Of a DNA stretch of 64,000 nt, positions 45,985 to 54,423 are shown in pieces. Numbering within the stretch: the first letter of the stretch is position 1; each line of letters starts with the position of its first letter. This stretch comes from Brevibacterium pigmentatum (GTDB lineage: Bacteria; Actinomycetota; Actinomycetes; Actinomycetales; Brevibacteriaceae), in NCBI RefSeq assembly GCF_011617465.1, contig NZ_CP050153.1, forward strand, positions 2,480,001 through 2,544,000, given 5' to 3'. The notes under the pieces were generated by a model. That model searched no databases and was not told the origin of the DNA. It saw only the letters and a list, made by a program, of their open reading frames with translations. Both the position numbers and the translations under genes were made by a program.

Positions 45985-47172
45985 TCACCATCGTTCGTGA
46001 TGATTGCGCCAGGTCACTCCCCCGGCGATGATGAGCAGCGCCCCGGACATCGTGAACACGATCCCGGAGCCGGCGACCACCGTGAGCGCCGAGGCGGCCG
46101 ATGGGATGGCGACCTGGCTGAGTCGGTTGCCCGCCAAGCGGATCGAGAGCACCGCAGCCCGATTCTTCGCATCGGCCAGCGCGGACACCCAGGACATGGT
46201 CAGCGGCTGGGTGAGCCCGAAGCAGAACCCAGCGACCGTGAGCAGCACACCGAGCATCCACGGCTGGCTGAACACGGGGATGAGGACGACGCTGATGCCG
46301 GCCATCGCCGAGGCGGTCCACAACAGAGACAGGTCCCGCCACCTGGCCGTGAGGCTTCCGATGAAGAGCCGTGAGATCACCGAGGCAAGGGTGCGCAGTG
46401 CGAGCAGCCACGTCACCGTGGTCACCGACAGTCCGTTCTGCTGACCGATGAGCGGCAGGTAGGCGGTCATCAGGTCGACGGCGGCGAGCGTGGCCATGGA
46501 CGCGAAGATCGCCGGCTTCATCCCCCGCAGCGACAGCAGCGCCCACGGCGACTGTGCGCCTTCGGCCGCGTCGGCGCGGGAGACGTGCGGAGTCCTGCCG
46601 CGGAGCATGACGATGACGGCAGCGATGAGAGTGAGCGCGGAGACCGCGGTCATGAACCACAGCGCGTTCGTGATTGCCGTATCGCCGGAGGTGGCATCGG
46701 CGACCATTCCCGCCAGGGGCAGTCCGACGGTCTGGCCGATCGAGACGCCGAGGGTGAGGTGGCCGAACTTCGAGGTCATCTGCGCCGCCGGGAAGCTCTG
46801 CGGGATGAGCGCTTGGGAGGCGACCGTGGTCAGCAGCTGCCCGACGCCGAGGCTCATCGTGGCGATGAGGAGCACGCCGAGGTTGGGCGCCACGGCCGCA
46901 AGCGCGACGGGCAGCACCGACAGCACTGTCCCCGTCCACAGCACCGCGGTGGCGTAGCCCCGATCGACGAGGCGGCCGACGAAGAGAGCGGTGAGCAGCG
47001 GAACGAGGGAGTACACGGCCGTCATCAGGCCGAGGACGACTCCCGTTCCGCCGAGTTCGAGGGTTCGGTAGGAGATGAGAACGCGGACGCCGTTGTAGGT
47101 GGCGTGCGCGAGCACGGTGTGGATGACGAGGCCTGGGAACCAGGCCCGGTTCGCTGGAGTTGCCGGGCCCAT
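45985..47172 (-). CDS. MFS transporter
   Basis: 395 aa with 12 predicted helices and the MFS loop motif between helices 2 and 3 (F-V-G-R-L-V-D-R-G-Y-A). The substrate is unknown; drug or sugar efflux-type members look similar. It starts 3 bp after the coaD stop on the same strand, so it is co-transcribed, and it separates coaD from the DUF177-rpmF-rnc group that is normally next. Just past its stop, the 14-mer GTTCCTCGTCACCA occurs twice near 45960-45990. Confidence 0.88.
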   Translation of the reverse strand: MGPATPANRAWFPGLVIHTVLAHATYNGVRVLISYRTLELGGTGVVLGLMTAVYSLVPLLTALFVGRLVDRGYATAVLWTGTVLSVLPVALAAVAPNLGVLLIATMSLGVGQLLTTVASQALIPQSFPAAQMTSKFGHLTLGVSIGQTVGLPLAGMVADATSGDTAITNALWFMTAVSALTLIAAVIVMLRGRTPHVSRADAAEGAQSPWALLSLRGMKPAIFASMATLAAVDLMTAYLPLIGQQNGLSVTTVTWLLALRTLASVISRLFIGSLTARWRDLSLLWTASAMAGISVVLIPVFSQPWMLGVLLTVAGFCFGLTQPLTMSWVSALADAKNRAAVLSIRLAGNRLSQVAIPSAASALTVVAGSGIVFTMSGALLIIAGGVTWRNHHERW

Positions 47173-47175
47173 CCC

Positions 47176-47685
47176 TCAGCGGGCGCCGTCGTCGACGGCG
47201 GCATCGCCTTGCAGGGCCGCCAGCACCGAGGTGGGGACGAGGCCTTCGATGTCTCCGCCGTTCGCGTGGACTTCCTTGATGAGTGAGGAGGAGACGTGTT
47301 CGAACTTCGGATCGCCGGGGACGAAGATCGTCTCGAGTTCGGTCAGGTGCTTGTTCATCAGGGCCATCGGCAGTTCGTAGGCGAAGTCGGTGCCCGAACG
47401 CAATCCCTTGACGACGGCGGGAGCGCCGATCTTCGCGCAGTAGTCAACGAGGAGGCCTCCCGGCACAAGGTCGATCGTGACGTTGCGCGCCTCCCGAGTG
47501 CGTTCGTCGTCGGCCAGGGAACGGCGGATGAGGTCCGCGCGGACCTCCGGGTCGAAGCGACCGGACTTCGAGGGGTTGTGGACGACCGCCACGACGACCT
47601 CTTCGAACATCCGAGAGCTGCGGGCGATGATATCGAGATGACCCATGGTGATCGGGTCATAGGAACCGGGGCAGACGACCTTCAT
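47176..47685 (-). CDS. coaD: Phosphopantetheine adenylyltransferase
   Basis: 169 aa. It adenylates 4'-phosphopantetheine in CoA synthesis, an essential step. The nucleotidyltransferase motif is G-S-Y-D-P-I-T-M-G-H (T/HxGH), with the C-terminal P-x-F-E-H-V-S-S-S-L-I-K-E-V type ATP-site motif. Its ATG overlaps the stop of the GntR regulator by 4 bp, an unusual coupling. Confidence 0.96.
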   Translation of the reverse strand: MKVVCPGSYDPITMGHLDIIARSSRMFEEVVVAVVHNPSKSGRFDPEVRADLIRRSLADDERTREARNVTIDLVPGGLLVDYCAKIGAPAVVKGLRSGTDFAYELPMALMNKHLTELETIFVPGDPKFEHVSSSLIKEVHANGGDIEGLVPTSVLAALQGDAAVDDGAR

Positions 47686-48467
47686 GCCCTCATCGTATCG
47701 TTCGGACGCTCACGCAGCTGCAGCCACTGATCGTCGGCGGGTGTCTCGTCGTCGTGGCCTTTGACCACCTGAGCTTCGAAACCGTCTTCGGGTCCGTGCA
47801 GACGCGAGGCCGCTTCGGCCATGATCCGGGCGACGATCGCCAGCGAACGGGGTTCGTCACCGGCGGCGACCGCCTCGGCGAGTTTGCGGTGGCTGTCGAT
47901 GAGGTCGCACCGGACCTCGTAGCCGCGCTGATCGGACAGCGACAGCAGCCGGGTGTGGACCATTGAGACCTTCATGAGGTCGGTCAGCCGCGCCGATCCG
48001 GAGCACGCGACGATCGCGTGGTGGAAGTTGAGGTCGGCATCGCCGATCGTGCGCGCAACGTTTTCCTCGATGGCGTGTTCGAGCTCCCGCAGCGCCTGGC
48101 GGATCCGTGACGTGGACCGCCCCTGCCGGACGATGAGCTTGACCGCCTGAGATTCGGTCGCCTCGCGAACGGCGTAGACGTCGTCGATGTCTGCGGTGCG
48201 CATCCTCCGCACATGCACGCCACGTCCGGGAGCATGCGTCATCACGCCTTCGCTGATGAGACGCTGCAGAGCCTCCCGCAGGGACGGTCGCGACACCTCG
48301 AGCAGCTCGGCCGTGCGCACCTCGTTGATCGACTGACCGGGCTCGAGCGAACCGGAATAGATGGCGTTGCGGATCTGGTCGACGATGAGGTCGATCGTCG
48401 AAGCGCGGACCACTTTGCGCAGCACCGGGAGCTCGGAAGTCGGAGGATTCGTCACGGTCACGATCAT
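47682..48467 (-). CDS. GntR-family (FCD) regulator next to ehu genes
   Basis: 261 aa. It has a winged HTH (I-V-D-Q-I-R-N-A-I-Y-S-G-S-L-E-P-G-Q-S-I-N-E, L-L-E-V-S-R-P-S-L-R-E-A-L-Q-R-L) and an FCD helical domain with metal-site-like residues (D-L-N-F-H-H-A-I-V, D-S-H-R-K-L). It is divergent from the ABC transporter genes, with palindromes in the shared region. It probably represses the transporter and possibly itself; the ligand may be an ectoine derivative. Confidence 0.88.
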   Translation of the reverse strand: MIVTVTNPPTSELPVLRKVVRASTIDLIVDQIRNAIYSGSLEPGQSINEVRTAELLEVSRPSLREALQRLISEGVMTHAPGRGVHVRRMRTADIDDVYAVREATESQAVKLIVRQGRSTSRIRQALRELEHAIEENVARTIGDADLNFHHAIVACSGSARLTDLMKVSMVHTRLLSLSDQRGYEVRCDLIDSHRKLAEAVAAGDEPRSLAIVARIMAEAASRLHGPEDGFEAQVVKGHDDETPADDQWLQLRERPNDTMRA

Positions 48468-48472
48468 ATAAC

Positions 48473-48517
48473 GTTGTCAGACAGTGTGACATTCGGACAA
48501 CATAAGTATTGAATACT
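48473..48517 (+). promoter_or_regulatory. Operator/promoter region between gntR and ehuB
   Basis: TGTCAGACA (48475-48483) is palindromic and close to the FCD-regulator consensus TnGTnnnACnA. A wider repeat pairs GTTGTC (48473-48478) with GACAAC (48496-48501). AGTATTGAATACT (48505-48517) is a perfect 13-bp palindrome that may overlap the -10 region. All lie within 100 bp of both divergent starts. Confidence 0.55.
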
Positions 48518-48571
48518 GTTCCAGAGACGCACGTCACGTTGATGTGTCGACGTTCAAGGAAGGAACAGCAC

Positions 48572-49450
48572 ATGAAACTCAAAGGACTGGCCGCCGCGAC
48601 ATCGATTCTCGCGCTGACGCTGACTCTCGGTGCCTGCGGCGGAAGCGACTCCGACGAGTCCGCTCTGCAGAAGGCCATCGACGAAGGAAAGATCTCTGTC
48701 GGCTTCGCTGGTGAAGCCCCGTACAGCTTCGAAGAGGGCGGCGAACTCCAAGGAGCGTCGGTCGCTCTGGCGAAAGCCGTGTTCAAGGAGCTCGGCGTCG
48801 AGGACGTCGAAGGCGTCAACACCGAGTTCGGCTCTCTCATCCCCGGCCTCAATGCCGATCGCTTCGATGCGATCTCGGCCGGCATGTCGATCCTGCCCGA
48901 CCGCTGCGAACAGGCGTCCTTCGGTGACCCCGAGTTCATGTACACCACTGCCCTGATGACCAAGGAAGGCAAGCTCGACGGGATGAAGAATCTCGACGAC
49001 GTCAAGGAGAAGGGCGTCAAGCTCGCCACCATGACCGGCGCCATCGAATCCGACTACGCCAAGGACCTCGGCATCAAGACCCAGCAGGTCGGCACCCCGC
49101 AGGACGGCATGGACGCCGTGACCACCGGTCGCGCCGATGTCTTCGCGCTCACCGCCATCTCGCTCAACTGGATGGCGAAGAACAGCGAGGACTCCGGTGT
49201 CGAGGTCAGCGATTCCTTCGTCCAGGAGATCGACGGAGTGCCGCAGGTCGGTGCCGGTGCCACGGTATTCCGCAGCGATGACGAGGAACTGCGCGACGAA
49301 TGGAACAAGGGCCTGGAGAAGATCGTCTCCGACGAGAAGGCCTACCTCGACGTCGTCGGCGACTACGGATTCACGAAGGAAGAGCGCCCCGACGGTTCGA
49401 TCACGACCGATCAGCTGTGCAAGGGCGAACTTCCCACCGCTGATTCCTGA
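48572..49450 (+). CDS. ehuB: ABC transporter solute-binding lipoprotein, ectoine-type
   Basis: 292 aa. The signal peptide ends in a lipobox (T-L-G-A-C), giving a membrane-anchored lipoprotein. The polar-amino-acid binding fold shows the pattern I associate with EhuB: V-G-F-A-G-E-A-P-Y-S-F, T-E-F-G-S-L-I-P-G-L-N-A-D-R-F-D-A-I-S-A-G-M and a following D-R-C-E-Q. AAGGAAGGA precedes the ATG at 48572. It is first in ehuBCDA. Ectoine/hydroxyectoine is the likely ligand but another polar amino acid is possible. Confidence 0.85.
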   Translation: MKLKGLAAATSILALTLTLGACGGSDSDESALQKAIDEGKISVGFAGEAPYSFEEGGELQGASVALAKAVFKELGVEDVEGVNTEFGSLIPGLNADRFDAISAGMSILPDRCEQASFGDPEFMYTTALMTKEGKLDGMKNLDDVKEKGVKLATMTGAIESDYAKDLGIKTQQVGTPQDGMDAVTTGRADVFALTAISLNWMAKNSEDSGVEVSDSFVQEIDGVPQVGAGATVFRSDDEELRDEWNKGLEKIVSDEKAYLDVVGDYGFTKEERPDGSITTDQLCKGELPTADS

Positions 49451-49470
49451 GTCGGTTCCTCCCAAGCACC

Positions 49471-50217
49471 ATGAATGACAATGTCACGACGTTGCTGAAC
49501 TTCCTCCCACAGGTGTGGGAGGGAGTTCAGACAACCATCATCCTCACGGTGGCCGGCAGCATCGGCGCCGTCATCATCGCCCTCATCCTCGGTCTGACGA
49601 TGACGTCGCCGAGCGCCTGGCTGCGCGTTCCGGCCCGCATCGTGGTCGAGTTCTTCCGCGGCACCTCGCTGCTCGTGCAGCTCTTCTGGCTGTTCTACGT
49701 TCTCCCGCTCCTCGGCGTCGATTTCGACCCCATGGCCTGCGGTGTCGCTGCTCTGGCACTGAACTACGGAGCCTATTCCGCCGAGGTGGTCCGCTCGTCG
49801 ATCAAGACAGTGGCCCCCGGCCAGTGGGAGGCTGCGATCGCGCTGAGCCTCTCCCCCACCCGCCGCATGATCCGCGTGATCTTCCCGCAGGCGTGGGCAC
49901 TGATGATTCCGTCCTTGGCGACGCTGCTCATCCAGCTGCTCAAGGGCACGGCGGTCGTCTCCTTCATCACGCTCTCCGACCTCACCGACAAGACCGAACA
50001 GCTGCGCCAGGCGACCGGCGACACGATGTTCGCCTATTCGATCAGCCTCCTCATCTACTTCGCACTGGCGTGGCTGCTCCAGGAGTTCATGAACTTCCTC
50101 GAACGCAGGGCCACCGCCGCTCTGGGCCGCAGACGCCCGAACTCGCGCACCGATCGTCGCGAGGCCAGGCACACGGCCCGGGCCGATGCGGCACGCGCGA
50201 AGGCAGGTGACCTCTGA
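49471..50217 (+). CDS. ehuC: ABC transporter permease (EhuC-like)
   Basis: 248 aa with five to six helices. The His/Glu/Gln-type permease domain has F-F-R-G-T-S-L-L-V-Q-L and the coupling-loop EAA-type motif (G-Q-W-E-A-A-I-A-L-S-L-S-P-T-R-R-M). The C-terminal tail is Arg/Ala-rich. It shares its stop/start region with ehuD (overlap at 50217). Confidence 0.9.
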   Translation: MNDNVTTLLNFLPQVWEGVQTTIILTVAGSIGAVIIALILGLTMTSPSAWLRVPARIVVEFFRGTSLLVQLFWLFYVLPLLGVDFDPMACGVAALALNYGAYSAEVVRSSIKTVAPGQWEAAIALSLSPTRRMIRVIFPQAWALMIPSLATLLIQLLKGTAVVSFITLSDLTDKTEQLRQATGDTMFAYSISLLIYFALAWLLQEFMNFLERRATAALGRRRPNSRTDRREARHTARADAARAKAGDL

Positions 50218-50873
50218 TGTGGAATTGGGAATTCGCCGCCGAGGCGCTGCCGATCCTGCTCCGCGGGTTCGTCAACACTCTCATCGCCACCGTCGTCGGC
50301 ACCGTCATCGCCGCCATCCTCGGCCTCATCCTGGCCGTGGCCATCCGTGGTCTGCCACGCTGGATCAATTGGCTCGTCCGCCTCATCGTGGCGTTCATCC
50401 GCAACACTCCGCTGGTCGTCCAGCTGCTGTTCGTCTACTACGCGTTCGCCGACATTCCGGGTCTGGTCAATGTGCCTGCGCTCGTCATCGGCTTCATCGT
50501 CATCGGCATCCACTATTCGACGTACATGTCCGAAAGCTACCGGGCCGGGATCGACTCGGTGCCGCCGGGCCAGTTCGAGGCCGCTACTGCGCTGTCGCTG
50601 CCGCCGGTGCGCACCTTCACCGCGATCGTGCTGCCGCAGGCTCTGCGGGCGACCATTCCGTCGCTGGGCAATTACGCGGTCGCGATGTTCAAGGACACCC
50701 CATTCCTGTTCGCGATCTCCGTCGTCGAGCTCGTCACCGCGGCGAAGGAATTCGGCGGATCGACCTTCGCCTACACGGAAGCCTTCACTCTGGCGGGAAT
50801 CATCTTCCTCATCGCCAGCTACCCGACCTCACTGCTCATTCAGAGATTGGATCGACGCCTTGCCTCCTACTGA
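50217..50873 (+). CDS. ehuD: ABC transporter permease (EhuD-like)
   Basis: 218 aa, the partner permease, with F-I-R-N-T-P-L-V-V-Q-L and coupling loop P-P-G-Q-F-E-A-A-T-A-L-S-L-P. It forms a heterodimer with EhuC. It overlaps the probable TTG start of the ATPase gene by 14 bp. Confidence 0.9.
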   Translation: MWNWEFAAEALPILLRGFVNTLIATVVGTVIAAILGLILAVAIRGLPRWINWLVRLIVAFIRNTPLVVQLLFVYYAFADIPGLVNVPALVIGFIVIGIHYSTYMSESYRAGIDSVPPGQFEAATALSLPPVRTFTAIVLPQALRATIPSLGNYAVAMFKDTPFLFAISVVELVTAAKEFGGSTFAYTEAFTLAGIIFLIASYPTSLLIQRLDRRLASY

Positions 50874-51666
50874 GAACACCCCCACTGCACCGTCCGCCTC
50901 GGCGACCCCGGCGATCGAGTTCAAAGACGTGGAGAAGAGCTTCGGGCCGACCACCGTGCTCAAGAATCTCAACTTCACGGTAGCTCCCGGCGAACGCGTC
51001 ACCCTCATCGGACCCAGCGGTTCGGGCAAGACGACGATCCTGCGCCTGGTGATGACCCTCGAAGAACTCACCGGCGGATATATCTATGTCGACGGGAAAC
51101 CGCTGACCTTCGAAGAGCGCGACGGCAAACGCGTCGAGCTGCCGAAGAAGCGCACGCGTGAGATGACCACGCGCATCGGCATGGTCTTCCAGCAGTTCAA
51201 CCTGTTCCCGAACATGACTGTGCTCGAGAACATCATCGAAGCGCCCGTCCATGTGCTCGGCAAGTCCAAGGCCGAAGCGAGCAAGGAAGCCAAGGAGCTG
51301 CTCGAACGGGTGGGCCTGGCCGACAAGGCCGATGCTCATCCGACTCGCCTCTCCGGCGGTCAGCAGCAGCGCGTGGCGATCGCCCGTGCACTGGCGATGA
51401 GCCCGGAGATCCTCCTCCTCGACGAGGTCACCTCGGCCCTCGACCCCGAGCTTGTCGGAGACGTGCTCGGAGTGCTGCGCGATATCGCCGAGACTACGGA
51501 CATCACGATGCTGCTGGTCACGCACGAGATGCAGTTCGCCCGCGATGTCTCACACCGTGTGATGATGTTCGACGGCGGTCAGGTGCTCGAAGAGGGTCCG
51601 CCGGACCAGATCTTCAACAACCCGCAGCACGAGCGCACCCGCTCGTTCCTCTCCAGCGTGCTCTAG
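50860..51666 (+). CDS. ehuA: ABC transporter ATPase (EhuA-like)
   Basis: ~268 aa. Walker A is G-P-S-G-S-G-K-T-T; the signature is L-S-G-G-Q-Q-Q-R-V-A-I-A-R; Walker B is E-I-L-L-L-D-E-V-T-S-A-L-D. A ~20-residue insert (R-D-G-K-R-V-E-L-P-K-K-R) lies after Walker A. A TTG at 50860 is the best-placed start, since no ATG precedes the conserved A-I-E-F-K-D-V-E-K; a later GTG is possible. The TAG stop overlaps the convergent rsmD stop (shared CTAG). Confidence 0.88.
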   Translation: MPPTENTPTAPSASATPAIEFKDVEKSFGPTTVLKNLNFTVAPGERVTLIGPSGSGKTTILRLVMTLEELTGGYIYVDGKPLTFEERDGKRVELPKKRTREMTTRIGMVFQQFNLFPNMTVLENIIEAPVHVLGKSKAEASKEAKELLERVGLADKADAHPTRLSGGQQQRVAIARALAMSPEILLLDEVTSALDPELVGDVLGVLRDIAETTDITMLLVTHEMQFARDVSHRVMMFDGGQVLEEGPPDQIFNNPQHERTRSFLSSVL

Positions 51667-52265
51667 TCAGCCGCGGGCTGGTCCGAGTCAGGCTCCCCGA
51701 CGAGCTGGACGAAGTGGATCGCAGTCTCGCCGAAGGTCTTCGCCCGGAAGACTTCGAGGCCCTCCGGCATCGTCGGCTCCGGCGAGCGTGCGGCGCGTTC
51801 GACGACGACGATGGACTCCATGTCCAAGTGCGTGCTCAGCCGGCTGAGGATCTGCGTGACCGCGTCCTCACCCAGCGGGTAGGGCGGGTCCATGAACACG
51901 AGGTCGAAGACCCGTGACTCCGGGTGGCTGGGTCCGGGCAGTCCGGACAGGAAGTGGAGCACGTCCCCGGCGTGGACCGTCGCGGAGTGATCGAGGCCGA
52001 GCTTGTCCGCGTTGGATTCCAGGGCTCGCAACGAGGCCAGGGAGGAATCGACGAAATCGACCTGCGCGGCGCCCCGGGACATCGCTTCGAAGCCAAGGCC
52101 ACCGGAACCGGCGAAGAGGTCGAGGACATTCGCGGCCTGCAGCACTCCGTAGCCGTCGAGCATGGAGAACAATGATTCCTTGACACGGTCGGACGTCGGC
52201 CGGGTATTCGCCCCCGACGGGGAGGTCAGTCTGGCCCCTTTGTGCGCTCCGGCGATGATTCTCAT
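51663..52265 (-). CDS. rsmD: 16S rRNA (guanine966-N2)-methyltransferase RsmD
   Basis: 200 aa. It starts M-R-I-I-A-G-A-H-K-G-A, with SAM motif V-L-D-L-F-A-G-S-G-G-L-G-F-E and catalytic D-P-P-Y. It methylates G966 in the 30S head. It is 10 bp after recG on the same strand. In many actinobacteria coaD follows directly; here the ehu cluster and its regulator intervene. Confidence 0.94.
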   Translation of the reverse strand: MRIIAGAHKGARLTSPSGANTRPTSDRVKESLFSMLDGYGVLQAANVLDLFAGSGGLGFEAMSRGAAQVDFVDSSLASLRALESNADKLGLDHSATVHAGDVLHFLSGLPGPSHPESRVFDLVFMDPPYPLGEDAVTQILSRLSTHLDMESIVVVERAARSPEPTMPEGLEVFRAKTFGETAIHFVQLVGEPDSDQPAAD

Positions 52266-52275
52266 GTCTGTCTCC

Positions 52276-54423
52276 TCAGCCTGCCTCGATGAAGTGGGCG
52301 TCGTCCTCGGGCAGGACGCGCCTGATGAAGGCCTTGAGTGCAGGCACCGCTTCAAGAGTCGGGTCGATGGTCACGATCTGCTCGGCGATCGTCTTCGCTT
52401 CGGCCACGATCTCGGAGTCGCGGAGGATCGACAGGTGCCGCAGTGAGGATCCGCCCCACTGGGACCCGCTGAGCACATCGCCTTCGCCCCGGGCGTCGAG
52501 GTCGTATTCGGCCAGGGCGAACCCGTCCAGAGTCTCGGCCACGGCCTGCAGCCTCCCGTAGCTCTCGTCCGTCTCGCTCATCTCGGTGAGCAGGAAGCAC
52601 ATGGCCGAGCTGCCGTCACGGCCGACGCGTCCACGCAGCTGGTGCAGCTGAGCGACGCCGAAGTTCTCGGCTTCGATGATGACCATCATCGTGGCCCGCG
52701 CGACATCGACGCCGACCTCGATGACCGTCGTCGAGACGAGAATCTCGATATCGCCCCTGACGAAGTCCGCGAGCACCCGGTCCTTCTCCGCGGCGGACAT
52801 CCGCCCGTGCAGCAGGCCGAACTTCTTGCCGGAAAGCTCCGGGGTCTCCTGCAGCTTCCGCGTGATGTCTTCGATCCCCTGCTTCTGACCGAGCGCCTCC
52901 CCGGATTCCGGATCTTCGATGTCCATCGGTTCGATCCGCGGGAAGACGACGAAGACTCCCCTCCCGTCTTCGACGGTCTGTCGCATGAGCTCCCGCACCC
53001 GGGCATACCAGTTCGGTTGGTCGACGATCGGCACCACATGCGTGGCGATGTCCTTCGGACCCGCCGGCATCTCGTCGAGCGTCGAGATATCGAGGTCGGC
53101 GAAGACCGTCATCGCCACCGTGCGCGGAATCGGAGTCGCCGACATCACGAGAGTATGCGGGGTCGTCTCCCCGCCCTTGGCGCGCATCGCCTCACGCTGT
53201 TCGACACCGAAGCGGTGCTGCTCATCGACGACGATGAGACCGAGGTCGGCGAACATCGTCGACGCCGACAGCAGCGCATGCGTGCCGACGACGATGTCGA
53301 TGTTCCCGGTGACGAGGTCGAGGGCGAGTTCACGACGGTCCTTCGCAGGCATCGACCCGGTCATCAGAGCCACCGTCACCTGATCGTCGTCGGAGAGCAG
53401 CGGCGACAGCGCCATCTGTTCGTCGAGGAGGCTCTGGATGGAATGGAAATGCTGAGCGGCGAGCACCTCGGTGGGGGCGAGCATCGCGGCCTGGGCACCA
53501 GAATCGACCGCGGTGAGCATGGCCCGCAGAGCCACGAGGGTCTTACCGGAACCGACGTCACCGTGCAGGAGCCGGTGCATCGGCCGATCGGCGGCCATGT
53601 CCTCGGCGATCTCCTCGCCGACCCGGACCTGGGAGGCGGTGAGGGTGTAGGGCAGGTCGTCATCGAAGCGGCGGCTCTTCGCCCCTTGGGTGAGCAGCGG
53701 TGTCGCCTTCTCCGCGGCCAAAGTCGCCTTGCGGGAGGCGAATTCGGTCTGCAGGGCGAGCGCTTCCTCCCACTTCCACCGCAGCCGGGCCCGTTCGACA
53801 TCCTCGATCTTCCGCGGCCGGTGCATGTCCTCGAGCGCGGTGCGCAGATCCGGGAGTTCGTGGGCCTCCCGCAGCCCTTTCGGCAGCGGGTCCTCGAACT
53901 CTTCGTCCCCGGCGACGGTGAGCAGGGTCTTGATCGAACTCCACAACCGGGACTGCGCGATGCCCTTGACGGCAGGGTAGATGGGGAACGGGGAATTGAG
54001 GTCCTCGGGAGTCCATTCGTGGTCATCCTCGGTGCGGTTGAGCCACACCGGCGACGCCAGGGTCAGCTGCCCGCGGAACGATTCGACCTTGCCGCCGAAG
54101 ACGACGGTCAGCCCCGGCTTCAGCGACTTCTCCAACCAGTACTGGTTGAAGAACGCGATCTTCATCGACTGCTTCCCGTCGTGGACGATGACCTCGGTGA
54201 TGGTGCCTTTCCGCTGCTTCATCCGCCGCGTCTCCACCCGGATGACTTCGGCCTGGATGATGGCGGTCTCTCCCAGAGGCAGTTCGCCGAGTTCCGTGCG
54301 CTCCCCGGGCACAAGGTAGCGCCGGGGGAAGAAACGCAACAGGTCGGTGACCGTATACACCCCGCGTTTGGAGAGGTGAGTGCGGTCGGCCTTGCGGAAG
54401 TTGTCTTCGAGACGGGTCGTCAT
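52276..54423 (-). CDS. recG: ATP-dependent DNA helicase RecG
   Basis: 715 aa. It remodels stalled replication forks and Holliday junctions. It has an N-terminal wedge/OB domain (F-F-N-Q-Y-W-L-E-K-S-L), Walker A H-G-D-V-G-S-G-K-T, Walker B V-D-E-Q-H-R-F-G-V-E-Q-R, S-A-T-P-I-P-R-T, and motif VI Q-L-R-G-R-V-G-R. It overlaps the preceding DAK2 gene by 4 bp. Large open frames on the opposite strand here are mirrors. Confidence 0.96.
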   Translation of the reverse strand: MTTRLEDNFRKADRTHLSKRGVYTVTDLLRFFPRRYLVPGERTELGELPLGETAIIQAEVIRVETRRMKQRKGTITEVIVHDGKQSMKIAFFNQYWLEKSLKPGLTVVFGGKVESFRGQLTLASPVWLNRTEDDHEWTPEDLNSPFPIYPAVKGIAQSRLWSSIKTLLTVAGDEEFEDPLPKGLREAHELPDLRTALEDMHRPRKIEDVERARLRWKWEEALALQTEFASRKATLAAEKATPLLTQGAKSRRFDDDLPYTLTASQVRVGEEIAEDMAADRPMHRLLHGDVGSGKTLVALRAMLTAVDSGAQAAMLAPTEVLAAQHFHSIQSLLDEQMALSPLLSDDDQVTVALMTGSMPAKDRRELALDLVTGNIDIVVGTHALLSASTMFADLGLIVVDEQHRFGVEQREAMRAKGGETTPHTLVMSATPIPRTVAMTVFADLDISTLDEMPAGPKDIATHVVPIVDQPNWYARVRELMRQTVEDGRGVFVVFPRIEPMDIEDPESGEALGQKQGIEDITRKLQETPELSGKKFGLLHGRMSAAEKDRVLADFVRGDIEILVSTTVIEVGVDVARATMMVIIEAENFGVAQLHQLRGRVGRDGSSAMCFLLTEMSETDESYGRLQAVAETLDGFALAEYDLDARGEGDVLSGSQWGGSSLRHLSILRDSEIVAEAKTIAEQIVTIDPTLEAVPALKAFIRRVLPEDDAHFIEAG

